From Tateyamaria sp. syn59 (GTDB taxonomy: Bacteria > Pseudomonadota > Alphaproteobacteria > Rhodobacterales > Rhodobacteraceae): a DNA stretch of 64,000 nt. This document shows positions 25,830 to 35,612 of the stretch, in pieces. The stretch covers positions 62,001 to 126,000 of the forward strand of contig NZ_VCBA01000006.1 of the NCBI RefSeq assembly GCF_007995245.1, written 5' to 3'. How positions within the stretch are numbered: position 1 is the stretch's first letter; every line of letters begins with the position of its first letter. The notes under the pieces were generated by a model. The model was not told the origin of the DNA, did no database searches, and saw nothing but the letters and a program-made list of their open reading frames with translations. The position numbers were made by a program, and so were the translations under genes.

Positions 25830-27127
25830 GTGAAAAACGCTGGTCGGCGGTCACGCCGCTTGTTGTCGGATTCTTTGGCCTCTTCGGCCTTCTTGGCGGC
25901 CTCGCCGCCTGGGCCACCCTGACCGAAATCGCCGGGGCTGTGATCGCTTCTGGCCGTATCGAAGTCGATCAAAACCGCCAGATCGTGCAGCACTCGACCG
26001 GCGGCATCGTGTCCGAGATCGCGGTGAAGGAAGGCGACAGCGTCGAGGCTGGCGATCTGCTGATCCAGCTTGATGTCAAGCAGATGCAGTCCAGCCTCGC
26101 CATCGTGGAAAGCCAGCTGTACGAATTCATGGCGCGCCGCGGCAGGCTCGAGGCCGAACGGGACGAAGAAGACGCCATCGTGTTCGAAGACGAGCTTTTG
26201 GCCGTTGCCACAACATCCGAGGATGTGCAGGAGCTGATCACCGGGCAGGAAAACCTGTTCAATGCCCGCCGCGAGTCGACCGCCAAACAGACCGAGCAGT
26301 TGTCCGAACGGGCTGCCCAGACCCGCAACCAGATCAAGGGGATCGAGGCGCAGGAAGTGTCGCTGGGCCGCCAGCTTGAACTGATCGAACAGGAACTGGC
26401 AGCACAGGAAAGCCTTCTGGAGCGCGGGCTGACCCAGGCCTCGGGCGTGCTGGCGCTGCAACGGCAACAGGCCTCGCTCGATGGGCAAATCGGTGAGTTG
26501 GCCGCGTCCAAGGCGCAGTCAGAACAGCGCATCACTGAGATTGAGATCGAAGTGCTGCGCCTCAACTCCACCCGCCGCGAGGAAGCGATCAGCCGCTTGC
26601 GTGACCTGCGCGCCCGTGAGCTTGAACTGATCGAACAGCGACAGGCCCTCTTGACCGATATCGAACGGATGGAGATCCGGGCGCCTGTGTCTGGCATCGT
26701 CTACAACATGCGGGTCCAGACCCTGAGGTCTGTTGTGCGCGGCGCGGATCCGGTGCTGTTTCTTATCCCGCAAGACCGACCGCTTGTGATCGCTGCCCGC
26801 GTTGATCCGATCCATATCGACCAGATCGTGACCGGACAGACCGTCAACCTGCGCTTTTCCGCTCTGGATCAGCGCACGACGCCGGAACTGATCGGCGAGG
26901 TCGCCTTGGTGTCCGCCGACGCGTTCGAGGATGAAGCCGTGGGTGTCAGCTATTACCGGGCTGAGATCGTTCTCAATCCGGGTGAGATCGACAGGCTCAA
27001 CGAAAACCAGATCCTCGTGCCGGGCATGCCGGTCGAGGCGTTCATCCGCACTGCGGACCGCACACCGCTGGCCTACCTGATCAAGCCGGTCGCCGACTAC
27101 TTCAACCGCGCGTTTCGCGAATCCTGA
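25826..27127 (+). CDS. HlyD-family type I secretion adaptor
   Basis: 433 residues. It begins in an ATGA overlap with the ABC gene. One N-terminal membrane helix (about 15-36), a biotinyl-lipoyl-like half with Val-Lys-Glu-Gly-Asp-x-Val, a long coiled coil (about 95-270) and a C-terminal beta domain form the usual HlyD/PrtE plan. It bridges the inner-membrane ABC exporter to a TolC-type channel, which is not in the window. Confidence 0.92.
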   Translation: MSEKRWSAVTPLVVGFFGLFGLLGGLAAWATLTEIAGAVIASGRIEVDQNRQIVQHSTGGIVSEIAVKEGDSVEAGDLLIQLDVKQMQSSLAIVESQLYEFMARRGRLEAERDEEDAIVFEDELLAVATTSEDVQELITGQENLFNARRESTAKQTEQLSERAAQTRNQIKGIEAQEVSLGRQLELIEQELAAQESLLERGLTQASGVLALQRQQASLDGQIGELAASKAQSEQRITEIEIEVLRLNSTRREEAISRLRDLRARELELIEQRQALLTDIERMEIRAPVSGIVYNMRVQTLRSVVRGADPVLFLIPQDRPLVIAARVDPIHIDQIVTGQTVNLRFSALDQRTTPELIGEVALVSADAFEDEAVGVSYYRAEIVLNPGEIDRLNENQILVPGMPVEAFIRTADRTPLAYLIKPVADYFNRAFRES

Positions 27128-27194
27128 CATCGGCCCTTTTCAGTCCAGCGCGGGCGGTCTAGCGTCCGCGCAACAGACAAAAAGGAGCCCGCCC

Positions 27195-27653
27195 ATGTCC
27201 ATCGAATCCCGCCTCGCCGAACTGGGCGTGACCCTGCCCGACGCGCCTGCACCGGCCGCCAACTATGTGCCTTTCGTGCAGGTCGGCGACATCGTCTATG
27301 TCTCTGGCCAGATCTCCAACGGCCCGGATGGGCTGATCACCGGCAAGCTCGGCGACGACATGGAAGTCGAGGCAGGTGCCGCCGCGGCCAAAACCTGTGC
27401 CATCAGCTTGCTCGCCCAGGTCAAAGCCGCATGCGGTGGCGACCTCGACCGCCTCGTCCGCGTGGTCAAACTGACCGGCTTCGTCAACTCCACTGCCGAC
27501 TTCACCAACCAGCCGCAGGTCATCAACGGCGCCTCCGACTTCCTGGTCGAAGCGCTGGGCGATGCAGGCCGCCACAGCCGCTCTGCTGTGTCCGCAGCGG
27601 CGCTGCCCTTGGGTGTTGCGGTCGAGATCGAAGGCATCTTCCAGATCAAATGA
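27195..27653 (+). CDS. RidA family protein (YjgF/YER057c/UK114)
   Basis: 152 residues with AAAAGGAG before the ATG. The trimer-fold motif Val-Ser-Gly-Gln-Ile and the C-terminal Ala-Val-Glu-Ile-Glu-Gly block are typical, but the catalytic Arg-x-Ala-Val-x-Val-x-x-Leu-Pro region reads Ala-Leu-Pro-Leu-Gly, as in several subfamilies of uncertain chemistry. True RidA hydrolyses reactive imines and enamines from PLP enzymes. Its TGA overlaps the next ATG. Confidence 0.88.
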   Translation: MSIESRLAELGVTLPDAPAPAANYVPFVQVGDIVYVSGQISNGPDGLITGKLGDDMEVEAGAAAAKTCAISLLAQVKAACGGDLDRLVRVVKLTGFVNSTADFTNQPQVINGASDFLVEALGDAGRHSRSAVSAAALPLGVAVEIEGIFQIK

Positions 27654-28417
27654 CCCCCCGACTGCCCGACGCCTTCCTCGGTGCTCCGCTCGCGCACCGG
27701 GCGCTGCATGATGTCACCGATGGCCGTCCGGAAAACAGCCGCGCCGCCATCCGTGCGGCCATCGCGCATGGCTACGGTATCGAAATCGACCTGCAACTCA
27801 GCGCCGACAATCAGGCGATGGTGTTCCATGACTATGCCCTCGACCGACTGGCCGAGGGCACCGGCCCCATCCGCATTGTCCCCGCGGGGACACTCACGAA
27901 GACGCCGCTGAAAGGCGGCGATGAGGGCATCCCGACCTTGCCGGAAGTGTTGGAACTGGTGGCGGGCCAAGTGCCACTGCTGATCGAGATCAAGGATCAG
28001 GACGGCGCCATGGGCGACGCCATTGGCCCGCTGGAACAGGCCACGGCAAACGCGCTGGCAGGCTACACAGGCCCCGTCGCCCTCATGTCCTTCAACCCGC
28101 ACAGCGTCGCGCGCATGGCGGACCTCTGCCCCGACATCCCCCGCGGCATCGTCACAAGCGCTTATGCAGAAGGGGACTGGCCCCTCAACCAAACCACCCG
28201 CGACCACCTGCGCGCTATCCCGGACTATGACCGCGTGGGAGCCTCTTTCATCAGCCACGAGGTCGCAGACCTTACCCGCCCCCGCGTGGCGGAGTTGAAA
28301 GCCCAAGGCGCAAACATTCTCTGCTGGACGGTCAGATCGCCCGCTCAAGAGGCGCAGGCACGTCAGGTCGCGCAAAATATCACCTTCGAAGGTTACCTCG
28401 CCCCCCATCCCGGTTGA
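27650..28417 (+). CDS. Glycerophosphodiester phosphodiesterase
   Basis: 255 residues from the ATG in the ATGA overlap with the RidA gene. His-Arg-Ala at the N-terminus in place of the more common His-Arg-Gly, then Glu-Asn-Ser, a Glu-Ile-Asp-Leu strand and Phe-His-Asp form the metal site of the GDPD family. It hydrolyses glycerophosphodiesters to glycerol 3-phosphate and an alcohol. No signal peptide, so probably cytoplasmic (UgpQ type). Confidence 0.85.
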   Translation: MTPRLPDAFLGAPLAHRALHDVTDGRPENSRAAIRAAIAHGYGIEIDLQLSADNQAMVFHDYALDRLAEGTGPIRIVPAGTLTKTPLKGGDEGIPTLPEVLELVAGQVPLLIEIKDQDGAMGDAIGPLEQATANALAGYTGPVALMSFNPHSVARMADLCPDIPRGIVTSAYAEGDWPLNQTTRDHLRAIPDYDRVGASFISHEVADLTRPRVAELKAQGANILCWTVRSPAQEAQARQVAQNITFEGYLAPHPG

Positions 28418-28469
28418 AGCGCGGCCCGCGCGGTACACATCTCAACCTGTTGAGCAGGGAAGGCCGTTT

Positions 28470-29657
28470 GTGTCCGAACAAGAAATAGAAATCTGTGTGG
28501 TGCCCAGCCTGTCCGAAATCCCGGAGGCGGAGTGGGACGCGTGCGCCTGCCCCGAGGCGGTAAATGGTGGCAGGCCCAATGACCCCTTCACCACGCACCG
28601 CTTCCTCAAGGCACTGGAAGACAGCAATTCCGTGGGCCCCGGCACCGGTTGGCAGCCGCAATACCTGCAGGCGGTCGTGGACGGGCAGACGGTGGGCTTC
28701 GCGCCCATGTATGCAAAAAACCATAGCCAGGGCGAATACATCTTCGACCACAATTGGGCGCACGCTTACGAGCGAGCAGGCGGGCGCTACTATCCCAAAC
28801 TCCAGATTGCCGTACCGCACACACCGGCCACCGGGCGACGGTTCCTGACGCATCCAGATTTCCCGGAACTTGGGATGCTCGGCCTGATCTCGGGTGCCGT
28901 GCAATTGGGCGAAAACAACAAACTCAGCTCGATGCACGTCACGTTCTGCACGGAAGCCGAACGCGACTTCGGCGCGGACCTGGGCCTCATGCCGCGCACG
29001 ACCCAGCAATTCCACTGGTTGAACGACGGCTACGACACATTCGACGACTTCCTCGCCACGCTCTCCAGCCGCAAGCGCAAGAACATCCGCAAGGAACGCG
29101 CGCGGGCGCAGGACTTTGGCGGCACCATCCACGTGCTGACCGGTGACGACCTGCGACCCGAGCACTGGGATGCCTTCTGGCGCTTCTACCAGGATACGGG
29201 TGCGCGCAAATGGGGCACGCCGTACCTCACCCGGCGCTTCTTTGACATCGCGCACGAGACGCTGGCCGACGATATGGCGCTGGTGCTGGCCGAACGCGAC
29301 GGGCATTTTGTTGCGGGTGCGCTGAACTTTATCGGCGCTCAGACGTTATATGGCCGCTACTGGGGCTGCACGGAACACCATCCCTGCCTACATTTCGAAT
29401 TGTGCTACTACCAAGCCATCGACATCGCGATCCAGCACGGGTTGCAGCGGGTCGAGGCCGGGGCACAGGGCGAACACAAGCTGGCGCGGGGATACCTGCC
29501 GACACAGACCCACAGCCTGCACTGGGTGGGCGATCCCGGCTTTGCCGACGCCATCGCCCGCTACCTCCAAGCCGAACGTGAGGCGGTGGAAGAGGAGATC
29601 GAAATTCTCACGGATTACGGACCTTTCAAGAAGGTCCAGATCGAGGAACAGGAATAA
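28470..29657 (+). CDS. GNAT/FemAB-type acyltransferase of the DUF482 (COG3146) family
   Basis: 395 residues from a GTG with AGGGAAGG upstream. The blocks Asp-Pro-Phe-Thr-Thr-His-Arg-Phe-Leu, Tyr-x-Phe-Asp, [12 protein letters not shown] and His-Phe-Glu-Leu-Cys-Tyr-Tyr are characteristic of this family, whose biochemistry is not well defined. Its stop shares a base with the next start (TAATG), so it is coupled to the pterin dehydratase gene. Confidence 0.85.
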   Translation: MSEQEIEICVVPSLSEIPEAEWDACACPEAVNGGRPNDPFTTHRFLKALEDSNSVGPGTGWQPQYLQAVVDGQTVGFAPMYAKNHSQGEYIFDHNWAHAYERAGGRYYPKLQIAVPHTPATGRRFLTHPDFPELGMLGLISGAVQLGENNKLSSMHVTFCTEAERDFGADLGLMPRTTQQFHWLNDGYDTFDDFLATLSSRKRKNIRKERARAQDFGGTIHVLTGDDLRPEHWDAFWRFYQDTGARKWGTPYLTRRFFDIAHETLADDMALVLAERDGHFVAGALNFIGAQTLYGRYWGCTEHHPCLHFELCYYQAIDIAIQHGLQRVEAGAQGEHKLARGYLPTQTHSLHWVGDPGFADAIARYLQAEREAVEEEIEILTDYGPFKKVQIEEQE

Positions 29658-29950
29658 TGGAAAAACTCAGCGACGAGACGCGGGCTACCCTGCTGGATCC
29701 GCTGCTGGCCACAGGTTGGGCTTTGACCGACGGACGGGATGCCATCCACAAGACGTTCGAATTCAACGACTTCGTGGATGCCTTCGCCTGGATGACCCGC
29801 GCAGCCATCTGGGCAGAGAAATGGGATCACCACCCCGAGTGGTTCAATGTCTACAAACGTGTCGAGGTGACGCTCACCACCCACGATGTCGGAGGTCTGA
29901 GCACACTTGATGTGAAACTTGCCCGCAAACTGGACAGTCTGGCGGGGTAA
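29657..29950 (+). CDS. Pterin-4-alpha-carbinolamine dehydratase
   Basis: 97 residues. The Trp-Asp-His-His-Pro-Glu-Trp active-site block near 55-61 and a later His-Asp-Val-Gly-Gly block are typical. The enzyme dehydrates 4a-hydroxytetrahydrobiopterin (PhhB role). No phenylalanine hydroxylase gene is near, so it may have another role. Followed by mscS after 4 bases. Confidence 0.93.
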   Translation: MEKLSDETRATLLDPLLATGWALTDGRDAIHKTFEFNDFVDAFAWMTRAAIWAEKWDHHPEWFNVYKRVEVTLTTHDVGGLSTLDVKLARKLDSLAG

Positions 29951-29954
29951 GACC

Positions 29955-30809
29955 ATGGACATGATCAATAACCTGCTTGCCACAGAAGTGTGGCAAGGCA
30001 AGACGCTTGGTGACTACCTGTCGCTGGAATTCCTCGCCTCCATTGTCGGTTCTGTGCTGGCCGCGATCACCATCCTCGTCATCGGCTGGATTGTTGCCGC
30101 CTGGTTGGGCCGCCGGATCACGCGCATCGGTACCCGTCACAGGCATCTGGACGACACGCTCTTCAACTTCCTTGGCTCGATCGTCCGCTATATCGTGCTG
30201 GGCTTCACGTTCCTGATCGTGCTGAATACCTTTGGCGTCCAGACAACGTCCGTGGTGGCGGCTGTCGGTGCTGCCGGTCTTGCCATTGGTCTGGCGTTGC
30301 AGGGCACACTGTCAAACGTGGCGGCCGGCGTGATGCTGATCCTCTTCCGACCGCTCAAGATCGGCGACTTCGTCGAGGTGGCGGATAAGATGGGCACGGT
30401 CAAGGACGTGACGCTGAACTTTACCGAACTGGCCAGCCTCGGGAATGTGCAGATCATCATCCCCAACTCTGAAGTTTGGGGCAACGTGATCGAAAACTAC
30501 TCAATCTACCCGACCCGCCGGGCGGAATGGACATTCGGCGTGGGCTATGGCGTGAATCTCAAGCAAGCCGAACGGGTGATCCACGACACGATCATGGCGG
30601 ACGAGCGGTCCAAGACTGACCCAGAGCCGTTCATTCAGGTCAACAACCTCGGCGACAGCTCGGTCGATTTTCTGGTCCGGGTCTGGTGCGACAGCGGCGA
30701 CTACTTCCAGTACCAGGCGGATATGAAACGCAAGGTGAAGGAAGCGCTAGACGACGCAGGTCTCGACATCCCGTTCCCCACCCGCACCATCGTCCAGGCG
30801 GCCGAATAG
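29955..30809 (+). CDS. MscS-type mechanosensitive channel
   Basis: 284 residues. Three N-terminal membrane helices; the pore helix has the Gly/Ala-rich pattern Ala-Gly-Leu-Ala-Ile-Gly-Leu-Ala-Leu-Gln and is followed by Pro-Leu-Lys-Ile-Gly-Asp, the beta-domain start. A Pro-Asn-Ser block lies near 172. It opens under membrane tension to release solutes. A strong hairpin terminator lies 21 bases after the stop. Confidence 0.92.
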   Translation: MDMINNLLATEVWQGKTLGDYLSLEFLASIVGSVLAAITILVIGWIVAAWLGRRITRIGTRHRHLDDTLFNFLGSIVRYIVLGFTFLIVLNTFGVQTTSVVAAVGAAGLAIGLALQGTLSNVAAGVMLILFRPLKIGDFVEVADKMGTVKDVTLNFTELASLGNVQIIIPNSEVWGNVIENYSIYPTRRAEWTFGVGYGVNLKQAERVIHDTIMADERSKTDPEPFIQVNNLGDSSVDFLVRVWCDSGDYFQYQADMKRKVKEALDDAGLDIPFPTRTIVQAAE

Positions 30810-30830
30810 ACCAAAACGTGATCCAAATGA

Positions 30831-30854
30831 AAAAGGCCCCCTCGGGGGCCTTTT
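30831..30854. terminator. Bidirectional terminator between mscS and peroxiredoxin genes
   Basis: AAAAGGCCCC and GGGGCCTTTT form a 10-base stem around CTCG, with A-run and T-run at the ends, so it can serve both convergent genes. Confidence 0.9.
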
Positions 30855-30880
30855 GCGTCATCATGATCTGGCGCGCAGGA

Positions 30881-31369
30881 TCACATCGCCTCAAGCAGCG
30901 CCTCACCGCCTGACACGTCGCACATGCCGGGATTTTCTTCTTCCTGCAGCACGGTCACGGTGCCGTCCTCAACCACCATCGCGTAGCGCTTGGAGCGGTT
31001 GATCAGACCGGCAGGCGGCGCCGTGAAATCGCGCCCCATCGCCTTGGTAAACGCAGCCTCCGCATCGCCAAGGAACGTGATGCCACCGGCCTCTGCGCCC
31101 GTGCTTTCGCCCCAGGCTTTCAGGACAAAGGGATCGTTGACGCTGATACAGATGATCTCGTCCACGCCCTTGGCGTCGAACTGATCCTTGGTGCGGACAA
31201 AACTGGGCACATGGGCCGTGCTGCACACGCCGGTATAGGCGCCGGGCAGGGCAAAGATCACGACCTTGCGGCCCTTGGTCTTCTCGCTCAGTTGCACCTG
31301 CGCGGGGCCTTCATCCCCCAGATAGACAAGCGATGCGTCGGGCAGCGTGTCGCCTACGGAAATTGCCAT
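30881..31369 (-). CDS. Peroxiredoxin, Prx5/glutaredoxin-linked type
   Basis: 162 residues from Met-Ala-Ile-Ser-Val-Gly-Asp; 25 upstream in-frame codons discarded. The catalytic motif Pro-Gly-Ala-Tyr-Thr-Gly-Val-Cys holds the peroxidatic cysteine near 49. The C-terminus carries another cysteine in Pro-Gly-Met-Cys-Asp-Val. It reduces peroxides with a thiol partner. Divergent from the FAD oxidoreductase across 86 bases. Confidence 0.92.
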   Translation of the reverse strand: MAISVGDTLPDASLVYLGDEGPAQVQLSEKTKGRKVVIFALPGAYTGVCSTAHVPSFVRTKDQFDAKGVDEIICISVNDPFVLKAWGESTGAEAGGITFLGDAEAAFTKAMGRDFTAPPAGLINRSKRYAMVVEDGTVTVLQEEENPGMCDVSGGEALLEAM

Positions 31370-31455
31370 GATTTGCCCCTTTCTTGGAATTGCGTCTGGC
31401 TTCCCCTGCGATATAGGCTCCGCCTTGGCAAAGGGCGAGGGCAAAGGTGCAAGAC

Positions 31456-32670
31456 ATGAGCCAAGACAAAAGCCATGTGATCGTGATCGGGGCAGGGCAA
31501 GCGGGGTCGTCCTGCGTGGCTAAGCTGCGCAATGGCGGGTTCGAGGGGGCGATTACGCTCATCGGGTCCGAACCCGCGCTGCCCTACCAGCGCCCGCCGC
31601 TGTCCAAGGCCTATCTGCTGGGCGACATGCCGCTTGAACGGATGTTTCTGCGCCCCGACAGCTTCTATGCCGACCACAACATCACCGTTCGCACGGGTGA
31701 GACGGTTACCGCCATCGACACGGACGCCCAAACCGTCACCGTAGGCGAGGATACGCTAGACTACACCGATCTGGTCCTGACCACCGGCTCCGCCCCCCGC
31801 CGCCTTCCCGCGTCCATCGGCGGTGATCTGGAGGGGGTCTTCACCGTCCGCGACCTCGCAGATGTCGACAAGATGGCACCTTGGTGCCAATCGGGCAAAA
31901 CCGCGCTGATCGTCGGGGGTGGCTACATCGGCCTCGAAGCGGCGGCGGTCTGTTGCAAGCTGGGCCTCAACGTCGTGCTGGTCGAAATGGCTGACCGCAT
32001 CCTGCAACGGGTCGCAGCGTCGGAAACGAGCGATTACTTCCGCGCCCTGCACACATCTCACGGCGTCGATGTGCGCGAAGGCGCCGGGCTGACCCGCCTC
32101 ACCGGCGACGTCACTGTGTCGGGTGCGGAACTCACCGACGGCACCACCCTGGACGTTGACCTCGTGATCGTCGGCGTCGGCATCGCCCCCGAGACCGATC
32201 TTGCCGATGCAGCAGGGATCACACTCGACAACGGGATTGCCACCGACGCACAAGGACAGACCTCGGCGCCTCACGTCTGGGCCGCAGGCGACTGCGCCTC
32301 CTTCCCCTACAAAGGCGACCGCATCCGACTCGAATCCGTGCCCAACGCCATTGATCAGGCCGAATGCGTGGCTGAAAACATCATGGGCGCGGGCAAAGAC
32401 TATATCGTCCGCCCATGGTTCTGGTCCGACCAGTTCGACGTCAAACTCCAAATCGCGGGCCTCAACACCGGCTACGACCGCGTCGTCACCCGCGACGGCG
32501 GGGCCGCCAAATCCTTCTGGTACTACGCGGGCGACACCCTGCTCGCCGTAGACGCCGCCAACGACCCGCGCGCCTACATGATCGGCAAGCGCCTGATCGA
32601 AGCGGGCAAAAGCGCTGACCCAGCTGTTGTAGCCGACCCCGAAGGCGACCTGAAAGCCCTGCTCAAGTGA
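31456..32670 (+). CDS. FAD/NAD(P)H oxidoreductase, ferredoxin/rhodocoxin reductase type
   Basis: 404 residues from Met-Ser-Gln; GTG at 31447 is possible. An FAD motif Gly-Ala-Gly-Gln-Ala-Gly, an NAD(P) motif Gly-Gly-Gly-Tyr-Ile-Gly-Leu-Glu and the Ala-Ala-Gly-Asp-Cys FAD block place it in the ferredoxin reductase group with a C-terminal reductase domain. It would pass electrons from NAD(P)H to a ferredoxin or rubredoxin. The end overlaps the GTGA of rsmD. Confidence 0.9.
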   Translation: MSQDKSHVIVIGAGQAGSSCVAKLRNGGFEGAITLIGSEPALPYQRPPLSKAYLLGDMPLERMFLRPDSFYADHNITVRTGETVTAIDTDAQTVTVGEDTLDYTDLVLTTGSAPRRLPASIGGDLEGVFTVRDLADVDKMAPWCQSGKTALIVGGGYIGLEAAAVCCKLGLNVVLVEMADRILQRVAASETSDYFRALHTSHGVDVREGAGLTRLTGDVTVSGAELTDGTTLDVDLVIVGVGIAPETDLADAAGITLDNGIATDAQGQTSAPHVWAAGDCASFPYKGDRIRLESVPNAIDQAECVAENIMGAGKDYIVRPWFWSDQFDVKLQIAGLNTGYDRVVTRDGGAAKSFWYYAGDTLLAVDAANDPRAYMIGKRLIEAGKSADPAVVADPEGDLKALLK

Positions 32671-33239
32671 GGATCATCGCAGGCCAGTGGCGCGGCGTGC
32701 CCCTTGCCACCGTGGGCAAGGGCGATCCGGGCGCACATCTGCGTCCCACACCCGACCGTGTGCGGGAAAGCCTGTTCTCCATGCTCACCCATCGCGGCGT
32801 GATCGAAGGCGCACATGTGCTCGACCTTTTCGCAGGCACCGGTGCGCTGGGGCTTGAGGCGCTATCGCGCGGAGCCGCAAGCGCGGTGTTCGTTGAAAAC
32901 GGGCGCACGGGCCAAAAGCTGATTGCCGAAAACCTCAAAAAGCTGAAGGCACAGGATCAGGCCAAACTCCTGCGCACCGACGCCACCCGCGCCTTTGCAT
33001 GGGACGGCCCAGCCTTCGACCTCATCTTCTTAGATCCACCCTACGGCAAGGGCATGGGCGACAAGGCCCTGAAGTCCATCCGCAACAACTGCTCTGAGGG
33101 TGCCCTCATCGTCTGGGAAGAAAACGCACCGCAAGTCCCACCCGAAGGCTATGCGTTAATCGATCAGCGCCGCTTCGGCAGTACCCATGTCACGCTTTTG
33201 GAAACCGTCTTAGGCGCATCAGGACACGCCTTACAGTAA
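32667..33239 (+). CDS. rsmD: 16S rRNA (guanine-966-N2) methyltransferase
   Basis: 190 residues from a GTG overlapping the preceding stop (GTGA). The start Met-Arg-Ile-Ile-Ala-Gly-x-Trp-Arg-Gly, Arg-Pro-Thr-x-Asp-Arg-Val-Arg-Glu, Asp-Leu-Phe-Ala-Gly-Thr-Gly-Ala-Leu-Gly and Asp-Pro-Pro-Tyr motifs are diagnostic for RsmD. Confidence 0.95.
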   Translation: MRIIAGQWRGVPLATVGKGDPGAHLRPTPDRVRESLFSMLTHRGVIEGAHVLDLFAGTGALGLEALSRGAASAVFVENGRTGQKLIAENLKKLKAQDQAKLLRTDATRAFAWDGPAFDLIFLDPPYGKGMGDKALKSIRNNCSEGALIVWEENAPQVPPEGYALIDQRRFGSTHVTLLETVLGASGHALQ

Positions 33240-33265
33240 GGCGGATGCGTCATCTGCCCCACCCA

Positions 33266-34087
33266 CTAATATGTCGGATGAAATGTCCCGGTAGGCGACA
33301 GGGTGAAAATCTCGCACCCGTCCTCGGTCACACCCACCGAATGCTCGAACTGCGCCGACAACGACTTGTCGCGGGTGACAGCTGTCCAGTCATCGGCCAG
33401 CGTCTTGGTCTCGGGACGACCCAGGTTCACCATCGGCTCGATGGTAAAGAACATGCCCGGCTCCAGCACGGCGCCCGTGCCAGGTCGGCCATAGTGCAGC
33501 ACATTGGGCGGCGCGTGGAACACGCGGCCCAGACCATGACCACAGAAGTCGCGGACAACAGACATGCGCTGGCTTTCGACAAAACTCTGGATCGCGTGGC
33601 CAATGTCACCAAAGGTGTTGCCGGGCTTCACCGCCTCAATCCCGCGCATCAGGCTGTCATGGGTCACTTCGATCAGCCGTTCCGCCTTGCGCGGCAGCTT
33701 GCCCGCCACGAACATTCGGGACGTGTCGCCAAACCAGCCATCGACGATTACGGTCACGTCGATGTTCAGGATGTCGCCATCCTTCAGCACCTTGTCACCG
33801 GGAATCCCGTGGCAGACCACGTGGTTCACGCTGATACAGCTGGCGTGCTGATAGCCCTTGTAGCCGATGGTGGCCGAGGTTGCCCCTGCCTCCTCGACCA
33901 TGTCCGTGATGATCTTGTCGATGGCACCCGTCGTCTGACCCGGAAAGACATGGGCCGACATCGCGTCCAGGATCTCGGCCGCAAGCCGCCCTGCCGCGTG
34001 CATACCGGCAAAGTCCGAAGGGTCATAGATGCGTATGCCGTCCTTGGTCAGACGGCCACGGGTGTCACGGTCCAAAGCGCGCTCCAT
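33266..34087 (-). CDS. map: Methionine aminopeptidase
   Basis: 273 residues. Metal ligands are visible in order: Asp in Asn-Ile-Asp-Val-Thr, Asp in Phe-Gly-Asp-Thr-Ser, His in Gly-His-Gly-Leu-Gly, Glu in Thr-Ile-Glu-Pro and Glu in Gln-Phe-Glu-His. Type I map. It removes the initiator methionine. On the same strand as sfsA, 50 bases downstream of it. Confidence 0.96.
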   Translation of the reverse strand: MERALDRDTRGRLTKDGIRIYDPSDFAGMHAAGRLAAEILDAMSAHVFPGQTTGAIDKIITDMVEEAGATSATIGYKGYQHASCISVNHVVCHGIPGDKVLKDGDILNIDVTVIVDGWFGDTSRMFVAGKLPRKAERLIEVTHDSLMRGIEAVKPGNTFGDIGHAIQSFVESQRMSVVRDFCGHGLGRVFHAPPNVLHYGRPGTGAVLEPGMFFTIEPMVNLGRPETKTLADDWTAVTRDKSLSAQFEHSVGVTEDGCEIFTLSPTGTFHPTY

Positions 34088-34137
34088 CAGCGTTCACCTG
34101 TCAAACATACTGCACTGCGGCAAAAAGGGCCAGTGGG

Positions 34138-34842
34138 TCATAGGGCCACGGCTATGGGCGCGCCGACGAGCACGCCCTTTGGAGTTATATGGGTGCCCAG
34201 GCACAGCGTTTCTACCCCCGCCGCAGTCGCAACCGCATAGGCGGCGGCGTAGGCCGGGTCGATGTCGGCAGCGAGGGTGAAATGATCACAATCCGTGCGC
34301 TGCACCAGATACAGCATGACCGCCCGGTGCCCCGCCTCTGCCATGCGGGCCAATTCGCTAAGATGCTTAGCGCCGCGGGCTGTTACAGAGTCCGGAAACT
34401 CAGCAAGCCTGGGTTGTCTCGCCAACGTCACCGACTTCACCTCGACATAAGCGTCTGGAACGCCATCCCCCTGCAGCAGGAAATCGATACGGCTGCCTTC
34501 GCCATATTTCTGTTCGGGCCGCACAGTCGCATACCGTTCAAACCCAGGCACCTCACCTGCCTCGAACGCCGCCCGCAGCGCCTTGTTCGGGACCGACGTA
34601 TCCACACCGGTGAAATGCCCGCCCTCATGCTCCACCAGCCGCCAGCCAAACTTCAGCTTCTTCTTCGGATCGTCATTGGGTTCCAACCAGATGCGCATCC
34701 CCGGCTCCGCGAGCCCCATCATCGACCCAGGGTTCGCACAATGGGCCACCACCTCACGCCCATCCTCCAGCGTGCAGTCGGCCAGAAACCGTTTGTAGCG
34801 TCGGATCAGCGTGGCGGGGACAAGTTCGGTTTGAAAGCGCAT
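34138..34842 (-). CDS. sfsA: SfsA family DNA/RNA nuclease
   Basis: 234 residues. Arg-Tyr-Lys-Arg-Phe-Leu-Ala-Asp and Ala-His-Cys-x-Asn-Pro-Gly-Ser-Met near the N-terminus, and the PD-(D/E)xK-like strand Ser-Arg-Ile-Asp-Phe-Leu-Leu with Tyr-Val-Glu-Val-Lys-Ser-Val are the SfsA signature. Once linked to sugar fermentation; now viewed as a nuclease. Divergent from the CinA-like gene. Confidence 0.94.
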   Translation of the reverse strand: MRFQTELVPATLIRRYKRFLADCTLEDGREVVAHCANPGSMMGLAEPGMRIWLEPNDDPKKKLKFGWRLVEHEGGHFTGVDTSVPNKALRAAFEAGEVPGFERYATVRPEQKYGEGSRIDFLLQGDGVPDAYVEVKSVTLARQPRLAEFPDSVTARGAKHLSELARMAEAGHRAVMLYLVQRTDCDHFTLAADIDPAYAAAYAVATAAGVETLCLGTHITPKGVLVGAPIAVAL

Positions 34843-34889
34843 GGGCGCAGCCCTATACCGTCACTGGCCGCAATCGCAAGGAGGCCACA

Positions 34890-35612
34890 ATGCCCAACCC
34901 CACCGCCGCTATGCTGGTGATCGGAGACGAGATCCTCTCGGGCCGCACCCGCGATGCCAACATGCACTATCTGGCGGGCCAATTGACCGACCACGGCATC
35001 GACCTCAAGGAAGTGCGTGTGGTCAGCGACGACAGCGATGCCATCGTGGCAGCGACCCAAGCGCTCAGTTCGACATACGACAGCGTCTTTACGTCCGGCG
35101 GCATCGGCCCCACGCATGATGACATTACGGCGGATTGCATCGCCGCAGCCTTCGATGCCCACATAGACATCCGCGACGATGCCCGCGCGATCCTGGCCGA
35201 ACACTACGCCAAATCCGGCACCGAGCTGAATGCCGCGCGGTTGCGCATGGCCCGCGTCCCAGACGGAGCCGCGCTGATCGAAAACCCGGTCTCCGCCGCC
35301 CCCGGCTTCACAATCAAGAACGTCCACGTCATGGCAGGCGTCCCTTCCGTGTTCCAGGCCATGGTCGCCTCCATCCTGCCCACGCTCACCGGTGGCGCGC
35401 CCCTGATCTCAAAGACGATGCGCATCGAACGGGGCGAGGGGGACATCGCAGGCCCCCTCGGTGACATCGCCACAGCCCACCCAGACCTCAGCATCGGCTC
35501 CTACCCGTTCCAAAAAGACGGGCGCTATGGTGCCAATGTCGTCATCCGTGGCATCGACGGGGCAGAGGTTGACGCCGCCCTCACCAAACTCGCCGAACAC
35601 TTCCCCGCATGA
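34890..35612 (+). CDS. CinA-like molybdopterin-binding protein
   Basis: 240 residues, AAGGAGG before the ATG. Gly-Asp-Glu-Ile-Leu-Ser-Gly-Arg-Thr-x-Asp-x-Asn and Ser-Gly-Gly-Ile-Gly-Pro-Thr-His-Asp-Asp match the MoaB/MogA-like domain of CinA; the C-terminal deamidase domain of full CinA is absent. The short form is common and its substrate uncertain. Coupled to the GNAT gene by ATGA. Confidence 0.9.
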   Translation: MPNPTAAMLVIGDEILSGRTRDANMHYLAGQLTDHGIDLKEVRVVSDDSDAIVAATQALSSTYDSVFTSGGIGPTHDDITADCIAAAFDAHIDIRDDARAILAEHYAKSGTELNAARLRMARVPDGAALIENPVSAAPGFTIKNVHVMAGVPSVFQAMVASILPTLTGGAPLISKTMRIERGEGDIAGPLGDIATAHPDLSIGSYPFQKDGRYGANVVIRGIDGAEVDAALTKLAEHFPA